DNA of 64,000 nt, taken from the NCBI GenBank assembly GCA_033297205.1, contig MU859105.1, positions 62,001 through 126,000 of the forward strand, written 5' to 3'. The position numbers were made by a program, and so were the translations under genes. This document shows positions 32,361 through 41,461 of the stretch, one piece after another. The DNA is from Pseudoneurospora amorphoporcata. Lineage: Eukaryota > Ascomycota > Sordariomycetes > Sordariales > Sordariaceae. Numbering within the stretch: position 1 is the stretch's first letter; each line of letters opens with the position of its first letter. The notes below the pieces were generated by a model that saw nothing but the letters and a program-made list of their open reading frames with translations, was not told where the DNA came from and ran no database searches.

Positions 32361-33076
32361 TTTTGGAATGTCCTTCGCAGGTAGCGAGTGCTTAGGCTTG
32401 ATTAAAGAGCACGAGGAAGTGTCCGCCGAACCAGAGTGCGTAAAAAGGAGGGATATTCGGTGTTACTGGACTTCTGTCGATGTGTTAGCTCCTTTGTCAT
32501 TACATGGGTGCGATTTGGATCAGCACGGGAATGGGGACAAATCTCACCGATTGCCGATGCCTTATTAATATCCTTGGAAAGTCCCCGCTGAAACAACTTC
32601 TCTTCTATGGGAGAGCGCGTTCACCCCGCAGCGCTTGTGATGACGAGGGAAGGGTTCTAGAAGCTGCGTGGCTGGCACACTAGTGAGTAAATCTTGATGT
32701 TCTCCAAACATAAGGTGCGAAACACCATGGTGGGGTGGGAAAGAAAAGTGTTCAAGCCGCTCTTGGATACTGTTGTGTATCAAGTATTGTCTGAGGAAAC
32801 TCATTCAGGTTCGACGAAGTAGCCAGACTGGGCTGACAAGTAAGTCAGATCCTGCGAAACAGCTGGTTGGCACAGAAATGTCAAAGGAGAACCCAAAGGC
32901 CGGCCATTATATAATAAACATCCACTGACAGATTTCCATACCGGTGAGGACTGGAAGATCGGAAGTATCAGACCCCACCATCCCGTCGCAGAAGGTCTAG
33001 ACTTGACTGATTGCAGTCTCATCTTCTTATCTTTTGACGCGGTGTATTCCCTCCCTTGAAAAGGTACTTGGACATA

Positions 33077-33090
33077 TAGGTACGTACCTA
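33077..33090. promoter_or_regulatory. Palindromic TAGGTACGTACCTA element
   Basis: A perfect 14-bp inverted repeat in the divergent intergenic region. Related sequences occur upstream of paralogue C (29735-29751) and near 8975, 55187-55198 and 59637-59645. The pattern is that of a dimeric factor site, but the factor is unknown. Confidence 0.4.
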
Positions 33091-33616
33091 CCTTGATAAC
33101 CCAGATCACTTACAAGATTTGTGTACATCCACAGATGCTCGATGGGAGTGCTGCCCCTAAGTACCTCCCGCCTGTAGGAAGACAAGGCCGTATATCCAGA
33201 TGTTCCTGATAGCTATAGGCAAGGTAGAGGTACCTCCACCTCGGAGAGATGGCTTTAGCATATGCCGGTGCACAGTAGATACAGGTTCGTTATTTCGTCA
33301 CTCCTTCCTTGACAAGCGGGCAGTGACTAACTTATTGAAGACACCGGCAGAGACCTCGAAGTTTGGCTCAATCCGACACAACCATACCTGTACTTATTTC
33401 ATTTTTTCTCGGTGAATAGATGGGATTACCCCCTCCATCACAACCGTTGTTTTGTTTGCTTGGGGACTTCCTCTCAAGTGCTGATCCGTGAGATACCCCA
33501 CTCCAGCTTTCTCCCTCGATGGCAAGACTAGACTGAATTCTTCTCCAGTTTCTCCCCGTCAGCACATAACTTATGAAACGGCACATCCAGCTTCCGTCAA
33601 ACTCTCTCAATACTAG

Positions 33617-33697
33617 TTCTCTCACCATACATCTCACGACGCGTTCTCCGGCCGTACATCTTCTGACGATTTGTCTCGCCATACATCTCACGGCTGG
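33617..33697. repeat. 27-bp imperfect tandem repeat, three units
   Basis: Units are at 33617-33643, 33644-33670 and 33671-33697. Each has the form TTCTCTCRCC then ATACATCT with variation, and the first and third are most alike. It lies about 360 bp upstream of the Hsp70-like start. Confidence 0.75.
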
Positions 33698-34052
33698 TAT
33701 TGAAGGCAAATGTCACCCTGCTTTTCTTCCCTAACTTTGCCACGAAGCCAGTATATTCTCTCCCGCTACCAAGTAAGCTGCTGCGCCGTTCAAGTTGTTA
33801 TAATCCTCCATAACTTCGTCATCACCTCGCCCTCACCTTATCCTTTCCACATCACGGGTCGGCCATCCTCTGGCACTCCAGATCATGAGTGTCCCTTGCC
33901 CAATCATCAGATCTAGACACAGGTCTCGAGTATTTGTCATTGCAATCACCGAAAATAAACTAATAACTACCCCCATTCTATCCAGGTACGAAACTATCTC
34001 GGTTCGACAGAGTCTACACAGATCTACTCCTTATAACTACGCTGCGATCAAG

Positions 34053-36172
34053 ATGCCTCCAACTCCGCGGAGATCTCCCCGCAAACTGGCTAGTTCTCAA
34101 GGAACTATCATTGTCGGGATTGACTTTGGAACGACCTTTTCCGGTGTCGCTTTCATCTGGTCCAACCAAGTTGATCAAATCGAGATCATAACCAGCTGGG
34201 ACGCTGACTCAAGTGACAACGCTGACGAGTGCAAGACACCGACCGCTATCTTCTACGGTCTCGGGAATGAGGTGACCTGGGGTTATGCTATTGAGCCGGA
34301 GAAGGAACAGCTTAAATGGGTCAAGCTTCTGCTCCTCAACGACGAGGATATCCCTGAGGAGGTCAGAACTTCCGACAAGATCAAGAAGGCTCGAGAGTAT
34401 CTCCAGAAGCACAACAAGACCGCAGAAGAAGCGGTCACGACGTTCTTGCGCCACCTTTGGGAGCACTCTATCAATTGTATCACCAAATCCATCAGCAGAG
34501 GCATGGTCAACTATACCCAGTTTCACATCGTAATCACGCTTCCGGCCATTTGGCCAAGCTACGCGCGCGAGAAGATGAGACTTGCGGCCGAGCAAGCTGG
34601 TATGCTGGACAAGAGGATGGGGGTTGAGACACAACTCACCTTCATCTCCGAGCCTGAGGCGGCTGCAATAGTCACCCTTGCAGACATGGAAGGACGTTTC
34701 GACGTGAAGGTATGTTAACTTCCCACAAATGTCTTCAGGGAATGGTAATCTAAGTATTTGAGCAGGACGAGGACACTTTCGTTGTGGCAGACTGCGGCGG
34801 CGGAACCGTGGACCTGATTTCGTATAAGTTGATTCAAGCGAAACCCATGATCGTCAAGGAGTGTGTTAAAGGAAGCGGTAAGCTTCCCCGATCCTTCACT
34901 GCGTATCACGCAATTATTACAATATACTGATGTAGTGACAGGTGGATTATGCGGTGCCGTTTTCCTTGACGAATCGTTCACGGATGTCCTCAAGAGCAAG
35001 TTTGACAAGAAGTGGGAGAAGATGGACGAGTCAAATCGGCGCGACATAATCAGCATTCAATGGGAGACTGGCATCAAGCGGAACTTCAAGAAGGGCTCCG
35101 ACAAATCCTACAACATTCGCGTCCCATTTGAATGCTTGCGGGCCAAAGATCGACGCGTTATTGGAATGACCCTTCCCACCGTTACGATTACCCCTGAGGA
35201 CGTCAAGGGAGCGTTTGATCCCGTCATTGAAAAGATCAACAATCTCATTGATGGCCAAATCAGCGCCGTCAAAGAGAAAGAGGGAGTTAGCCCAAAGGTG
35301 AGACAAAGACAAGCAAGTTCACAATTCCGGTATTGCTTTTACTAACTAGTAGGATGATACAGTACGTCATCTTGGTCGGTGGATTTGGTCGTTGCAACTA
35401 TTTATACGACAGAGTGAAAGAGAGATTCGGAAAGGAGGTTGAGATTCTCCAGGCAAAGGGAGCAAAGCCGTAAGAGTTCTTGCATGTGGGCTTATTATCA
35501 CTTAATACAGGAATGCTGACCGAATTTCTACTCAAAAGTTGGACAGCTATCTGCCGCGGAGCCGTCATCCATGCCGCAACCCAATCTGGAATTGGGAAGG
35601 TCTCTGTTCAAGTCCAGACCAGAGTTGCACGGGCAAGCTATGGCATTTGCTGGAACGAGCCTTTGAACTCCCGGCGCAACAACCATGAGGACAAGTATTT
35701 TTGCGACATCGAACAGCAATACTACGCACGCAACCAGATGGCATGGCTTCTCCAAGAGGTAAGCATCATTCACAAAAATGATCTACAATTACTTTAGTGA
35801 CACACAACTTACCATAAACAGGGAGACGATGTTTCGGCCCGTAAGCCCACAATCCGTTCCCTCAAACAGCACTTCGATCGTCATGGACCCATGACGACGC
35901 CTGAGGACGAGCGGATTTTTCAAACGAACGTCTTCCCCCCTCCGACCAGATGGGATCCCGAGGTCATCAAAGAGCTGTGCTCCATCAAATGGGAGACCAT
36001 CATCGACCCTGAAGCCTTGCCGAAGTTCACCAATCAACTCGGAAGAGTTTACGGCGAACTGCTCTATCGTTGTAAGATGACTTGCTCAGGCGAGTCAGTC
36101 GGCTTTGCCATCTATCGCGATGGCAAGAAGGAAGGCCCCAAGAGCGTGAAGGTTGACTACAACACCTGTTGA
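34053..36172 (+). CDS. Hsp70-like ATPase 1 (HSPA12-like, no classical substrate-binding domain)
   Basis: This is an actin/Hsp70-fold ATPase of 600 residues. Six exons are read: 34053-34709, 34766-34877, 34942-35297, 35363-35469, 35539-35758 and 35822-36172. The phosphate-1 loop is GIDFGTTFSG from residue 22. The phosphate-2 loop is DCGGGTVDL near 228. The adenosine loop is VGGFGRCNYL near 380. LPAIWPSYAREKMR and EPEAAAIVTLADMEG are typical of fungal HSPA12-like proteins. The C-terminal 200 residues do not look like the beta-sandwich substrate domain of true Hsp70. The N-terminus, MPPTPRRSPRKLAS, is basic and could be a nuclear signal. The start is chosen downstream of an in-frame ATG at 33885, since the extra 56 residues look noncoding. 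It is divergent from paralogue A, and its gene structure matches Hsp70-like gene 2. Confidence 0.86.
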
Positions 36173-36501
36173 GAATCTTTCAGACTCTCCGCCATTTTTT
36201 GCTCTACGAGAATTGCTTCAAATGTTGCTTTATTTTCTCTGAACATGCCGGAATGTCACATTCCAATCATCTATTGCACTTTCTATACTTATCTCTACAC
36301 TAACTTGGCACCACAAGGAGCCTCTTTTTTTTCGGATTACGAGCAAGAACATCTCATCACATCCCAATGTATATTACATCAATGATGAGCCCAGCTAGCA
36401 CGCGAGCAGTTAGATAGAACACATCATGGAATCTTCGAATGACCAACCCATGTGATTTGTGAAATCTCGAAAATCAAGTTCTCCTATGTACCATACCTTA
36501 C
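36173..36501. other. 3' flank of Hsp70-like gene 1
   Basis: Noncoding and AT-rich. Its length, 329 bp, is close to the 338 bp between Hsp70-like gene 2 and the intact GH30 gene, as expected if both derive from one duplicated unit. Confidence 0.5.
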
Positions 36502-36579
36502 ACATGCCCCAACAACGGGCAAATTCCAAGTAGAGGTAACCACCGAGTTCCTATAAACCAACCCGCTACAAACCTCCTG
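36502..36579 (-). pseudogene. Decayed fragment of the 3' end of a GH30 glucanase gene
   Basis: The minus strand reads SGLVYRNSVVT, then a small insertion, then LPVVGAC. The intact GH30 gene at 43988-45436 ends SGLVYRNSVVTWVLPAVGA and a stop. The stop codon is lost in the fragment. Nucleotides match well (CACCGAGTTCCTATA against CACAGAGTTCCTATA). Similarity ends at about 36580, so only the last 25 codons were copied. The fragment has the same orientation and distance from its Hsp70-like neighbour as the intact gene does. Confidence 0.85.
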
Positions 36580-36599
36580 CCTCAAACAGATGTGCGCAG

Positions 36600-36870
36600 A
36601 GAGACGATACCCCGACTGAAGAACCTGATACTCAGGAGATTTACACCCATTACAGCACCGCCGACAGATTTCGTTTACCACACATTTATCTTTTCCGCTC
36701 CAGCCAGACTTACTTCCGACGTCGAGAAGCTGTGTACAATCAAGTGAGCAACGATGGTTGACATCCAGTCCTCGCTGCCGGTGCATGTTCACGCACGATC
36801 TCGGGAAGATCTATCACACGGAAGAGTACGAGGTCCAGATGACTTGCGCAGGATGAGTGTTATTCGACTT
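36600..36870 (+). pseudogene. Relic last exon of a third Hsp70-like gene
   Basis: Starting right after a GCAG acceptor, the sequence reads DDTPTEEPDTQEIY, then (with frame changes) FIFSAPARLTSDVEKLCTIK, a TGA where the other copies have a tryptophan codon, and later LGKIYHTEEYEVQMTCAG and another stop at 36854-36856. The intact copies have CSIKW, LGKVYHQ or LGRVYGE, and MTCSG at these places. At least two frame changes and two stops show it is dead. Upstream exons are absent, and the GH30 fragment lies immediately before it. Confidence 0.85.
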
Positions 36871-37550
36871 CCATCTCTGTCAATTACTAGGGAAACAAGG
36901 TGGCCAACAGAAATGTAACCATCGACTTTGGCCGTCCGCGAATATACCCAAGGCGTTAGGAGTCATAATTCTTTGCTTTCACGTACGCTCCTTCCTCCCC
37001 GTGCAACCCCCAAGGAAGTCACACATCACTGCAAACCCCACTGCGCATGCATGGTCGCTTGCATCCCCAGACTAGGTAAATACTTGAGTCTCTCGTCCAG
37101 CGCTGCACACAAGGCAAGCAAGAGGGCATGTGTGCCTTGTTTGTGTACGTTTCGTTACAGAATTACGGGTGTAAATACACGTGGCCACTATTGTACGACT
37201 CTTAACGACGTTTGTTTCCTTTTCCTCTCTCTCTTCATTCATCAAATCATCACAAGTTATCAACTCGTGTCTTGGTAACTTATTCCTGGTTGAATATTGA
37301 CAACACCAAAATCAGTTTGTTCTTCATTGCTCTAACATCTACATCATCAACGGACACTCCGCCCTCCTCATTCTGCCCTCCACTGCCACCCCTCTTCAAC
37401 TCCTTTCTGACATGATGCAGCACTTGCAGTCCAATCGTTCTCCCAACTACCGTAAACCCCAAAACTACCAGAAACGCGACATCAACAACAACAACTCGTT
37501 CGAGAACAACAGTTACTCTTCCGGGGCACCGCCAGCACTCGCACTTTACC
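36871..37550. other. Noncoding stretch before the orphan ORF
   Basis: No convincing gene. The last part is pyrimidine-rich on the plus strand, like a fungal leader. Confidence 0.4.
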
Positions 37551-37946
37551 ATGTTGGGATATCTTCTCGGTATACTAGCAGCCCCAATCGTCTCGATACT
37601 CAGGTGGGTTGATTTTCTGACATTGAACCACTGGCTGGCTCTGCTATTCATAAACTGCGTAATTGATGTCAACCGGTTCAAGTTACGGGCAGAGAGGATC
37701 CTGGACATTTTGTGGGGAGACGCTATCTTGAACAAGCCGTTAGAGGAGAAGAGGACAGCCCTAACAGCCTTCTGTATTGCGGCGTCTGCAATCATAGTGG
37801 TTGGACCGGCATTCGAGATTGTCGAAGGGTTATACACCGGATACACTTTTTCATCTGGTGCATTATCAATGGCCCCGACCTCATGTCAAATCGCCGAAAC
37901 ATCTACGGCTCAGGCCCCCACCCCAAGAACCGCCGCCACAATATGA
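37551..37946 (+). CDS. Possible orphan membrane protein between the two gene pairs
   Basis: A 131-codon frame with hydrophobic stretches near residues 1-20 and 75-95 (TAFCIAASAIIVVGPAF). A CT-rich leader precedes an alternative start at 37412 in another frame. That frame reads 65 codons to a GTGGGT donor, and splicing to the TTCAAG site at about 37682 would enter the second half of this same frame. A 188-codon minus-strand frame overlaps the whole region, so the coding strand is not certain. No homologue is recognised. Confidence 0.25.
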   Translation: MLGYLLGILAAPIVSILRWVDFLTLNHWLALLFINCVIDVNRFKLRAERILDILWGDAILNKPLEEKRTALTAFCIAASAIIVVGPAFEIVEGLYTGYTFSSGALSMAPTSCQIAETSTAQAPTPRTAATI

Positions 37947-38483
37947 ACGGGAGTAGGTTGGTGAAGAGGACAGTTGGCTTTGTGGAACCAGAGAAGGGGA
38001 AAGGGCGAGCTCGGAAATAAAGGCGCTGGAGAGCATTTCTGGCTTCACCCAATCTTAGTCTTGCCTGGCAGTCTCCAATATTTGCCTACTACTTGCTGGA
38101 AAATAGTACATGACACAATATCTTATCAAGGGTTGAGGCAAGAAAGTAATTTGAGACTGATGTACAGTAGAACAATAATTCAATTCGAGCTACGAAGTGA
38201 CACCAAATTGCAAAGGACCCTTAGTTTAGTCCAATTGTCAAGATTTCTTGTCTCCTATTGTCTGTGTACAACCTTGGTTGAGTCTCTTCTACAAACATCG
38301 CGAGCTAACAGCCGGCAAAACGCGAGTTATGAGATAGGAATGAACACGAAAGACACATAAGGTAATATTGGTACTAAAAAGAAAGCAGCCCAAGAAAAGT
38401 ACAAGGGAAACCACAACTCTCCTTAATGCCTTTGGACCATCCCATCAATACTCAGCCTCTATGGATGTCCACCACCATGCCCC
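37947..38483. other. Intergenic, 3' flank of paralogue B
   Basis: No coding feature was seen. The gene on the right ends here on the minus strand. Confidence 0.5.
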
Positions 38484-40495
38484 TTAGCGATCCGCTCGCA
38501 TGCTATCATTATCAGGATAGTCAAGCATATCAACATCTGATCCATCAGTTTTGTCTGAACGACGCTCCTGCTCCGCTGAAGCCATAGCTCTGGTTCGAAC
38601 AGTATGACTAGAAGACGACGCTGCATCTTGGCGAGTTGAAGAGGCCGTCTTGGTTTGGGTTTTCTTAACATCGACGAAGAATTGCTGAACATTGCAAACC
38701 ACCCCAAGTTTGACGAGGAAGTGCTTTGACTGGTAGTTTTCGCCATCGGTGTTGCCGGCTTTAAGGATGGCCGGGGAGACGACAAGGTCAACGTCAGAGG
38801 GAGGACTTCCGTTCCGGTCTCCAAAACCCGCAAACTCGGGCTTTTGCTCCATGCAAGCGGGATCAAATGGAAACCCCAAAAAGGGCGGGTGAAACGGAGG
38901 AGAGCCTTTGGAGATCATTACGGTGTAGTGAGCCCTGGACATCCGGAAGATTCTGTCCATCTTGACAGCCGCGCGCATGATTTCGACCGCATCAATGGCT
39001 GTGGCTGAGGTAGGGACCCCCGTTGGCGTTTGGTTCAGAATGGGAGCGAGATAGTCGAGCAATTTGACTGCCATAGATTCGCTCGATGGGGGCTTAACGG
39101 CTCCAAGCTCCTCAAGTTGGTGCATTGAGTCAGACCTCCAGTGATGAAATGCAGGAAGTAGTGCACTGGAGGTTCGGCCGTTGGAGTTGCGGGTGATAAG
39201 GTCTGAGTGGGAATGTAAGCAGATGTAGCAGGTAATGCAAACAGGTCAAATAGGGTATACTTACCTTGGAGACCGACACATGTGGACATGAAGCGCTTCC
39301 CAACTTTTCCTGCCCAATACTCCGCATGTGGACCAAAGACAGCTTCGTAAAGATACCCCCATATGCACATTTCAAGCAAGGAATGAGCGAATAACGGGGA
39401 TTGCAAGACTAAGGTTGGGTTAAGACAGAAAAGCTTGAGGTCGGAAACCCGATCTACCATGAGACGTTCCTGCAGCATCGACGGTGAGAAGGAGGGGGGA
39501 CAGTGTTCCTTGACGAATTGGCGGACCGAAAATGAAAGATCCTTCCAGGACCCCTGGACCTCCGTGTCGGTGGCTTTCACCTGCTTGAATGAGTTCTTGG
39601 ATTTGGCTTCATCAAGCTCTTTCGAGAAATCTGCACATGCTGCATCGAACTGCATTTGAAGGGCGGCGGCTTTCCTTGCATGCTTGAAGTTTTCAGCCTC
39701 CAAGCTTGAGATCATAGCTTGAGCTCGAGAATCTCTCTCTCTCAATTCCGTTGCCATTTTGGCCTTATCAGCCTCCAACTTCGAAATGGTGTCTCGGTAT
39801 CGTGCTTCCTTTTGATCCCACTCGGCCGTCGCTCTTGCCTTCTGACTCTCCATATCCGCAGTGCAGCCTTGAATACGATGTTCAGTTTCCGCCAATCTAT
39901 GCGACAACTTAGCGTTCCGAGCTTCCAACCGAGCGGTCTCGCTCTGGTATCGGGCTTCCTTGTCTGCTAGTTGCGCGGAAATGTCGGAGATTTGGCTCCG
40001 ATGGAGAGCCCTCAAGCGGTCGACATCCGCAGTAGAGTTGTGTTTGTGGTTTCCGTTGGCGTTATCATGGCTAGAGGTAAGGAAAGCCGAGATTGTGACT
40101 GGTTGATGCCCCAGACTTCCCGTGGTGTGTGTGTACGCAGCACTCCCCTCAATGGTGTCCTGAGAGAACGGATTAAGTCTCTGTATGGAACCGCGAAGTC
40201 TTTCAACAAGGCCAACGTTGTTACCATGCCCCAATGGGAGTGAACCAAAAGCTTGGCCGTTTGGCGCACAGGGCTGTGTTGGAATCAGGGTGAGTTCATC
40301 CTCATCCTCGAAGACGTCCTGGTTGATGTGGATGGCGCGTGCGTGGTCCCCTTTGGCATTTCTGACACTGTCTCTGTTGGAGTGTCTGTAGGAACGTGAG
40401 TTGACGGCTAAGCCAGAAGTCTTTGTATCTCTGGTAAGAGATGATTCGAAACCACCCTCGAATGGTTTTGTTCTGTTGGGGTCCAGAGGCGCCAT
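38484..40495 (-). CDS. Paralogue B: coiled-coil/core-domain protein paired with Hsp70-like gene 2
   Basis: Unknown function, 649 residues. Exons are 39265-40495 and 38484-39202, with a phase-1 intron (GTAAGT donor, CACTCAG acceptor). Residues 1-150 are disordered. About 155-310 is coiled coil with repeated DKEARYQSE / DQKEARYRD type segments. The core domain runs from WKDLSFSVRQFV at about 325, through LLEMCIWGYLYEAVF, to WAGKVGKRF. After the intron come FHHWRSDS, VKMDRIFRMSRAHYTVMISKG, VVSPAILKAGNTDGENY and KLGVVCNVQQFF. A Ser/Thr/acidic tail ends the protein. The acceptor was fixed by requiring the conserved HWRS block to be in frame; nearer AG sites shift it. Start: ATG in GGCGCCATC on the plus strand, the first in the frame. 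The Hsp70-like partner starts 966 bp away on the other strand. Confidence 0.8.
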
Positions 40496-41461
40496 CTTGT
40501 CGGTACGGTGACTGGCAAGGTGATGATTTACGATCAGAAATCGGAGAAAAAGATTTAGACACTTTGCTTTGGGTAAATACCGATGCTTACCTCTGAGAGG
40601 GAGAGCGTGTGTTTTATCGGATGTGATGTTGTTGCCCGTCCCTGGCTTTTGGAGTTGTTTGGTAACAACAATAAGTCGGAGGGACCGTGTGGCTCTGCCG
40701 GCCGAGAGACGGAATCAGAGGGAAATTCTTGTGCTACCTCAGCACAGAGTGAAGACGGGGGAAGTGGATGGCGTTGGGTAGAATAGACTTGAGGCGGGAA
40801 GTGCCCAGGCAACTGCCTTCCATTACTGACGTCAAACCTCCCGGTCACGGTATGTACGCGTAGTCATTGACGCGCCTGCCGTGTTTGGTATCTTGAATGT
40901 GCGAGTTATTTCGTGTTCATCTGTGCGGCTGCCATGTTCTTTCTGTTTTAGAATGCAGCAAGCGCTTTCCGTTTGTTTTTTTTGGCAATTTGGACAACGC
41001 ACAAAAAATATTTCCAAACAACCCGCCGCTGGTTCCCGTACCTCCAGCGAGCACAGAGCAATTCCTGTAGTAGGACTTCTTCGAGACACCCGGACCATCT
41101 TTCTCCGCTTCATTGGAGCTCGAACACGCCCCCTTCCATTTCGAATATTTCTCCCCGACCCTGCCAGCCATCATACATCTTCTAGGTGGTCGTTCTCATT
41201 TCTGGCGCCAACTCACTCCTACCACAAGCATCTTCCCTTGCCACCATTATCTTTTGCGTCTCAGGGGGCATACTAGCCACAACATCGACTGCCATTCGAC
41301 TTAGACGCTTGATATCATCTCTGCGAGTAAGTTTGTGGGCATCCTTCATGTGCTCAACTACGTACTGGAGGTCAGACTAACACACTGGAACTAGTACATC
41401 AGCTCTCCCTGTATCGACACTACATCACGGGCAATGATTCAGGTCTGATTCAACAGTCAAG
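40496..41461. promoter_or_regulatory. Divergent promoter region between paralogue B and Hsp70-like gene 2
   Basis: 966 bp separates the starts of the second gene pair. I see no clear similarity to the corresponding 1.7 kb region of the first pair and no palindromic GTAC element like those there. No coding feature was seen. Confidence 0.45.

Larger units (their letters stand above)
32361..34052. promoter_or_regulatory. Divergent intergenic region between paralogue A and Hsp70-like gene 1
   Basis: The 1.7 kb must contain both promoters. It holds a perfect palindrome TAGGTACGTACCTA (33077-33090), a second one GAGGTACCTC (33227-33236) and a 27-bp triple repeat close to the Hsp70-like side. No coding feature was seen. 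Confidence 0.5.

Noticed and set aside
32801..33709. Minus-strand frames of about 100 codons in the A/Hsp70-like 1 intergenic region
   Set aside because: They contain the 27-bp repeat translated as a 9-residue repeat and have no other features; better explained as promoter DNA.
36600..36870. RIP mutation as the cause of the dead Hsp70-like exon
   Set aside because: The stop replacing the tryptophan codon is not at a CpA site on either strand, and the stretch is not AT-rich. The copies are too different, by eye about 70 percent identical in a sampled part, to be RIP targets now.
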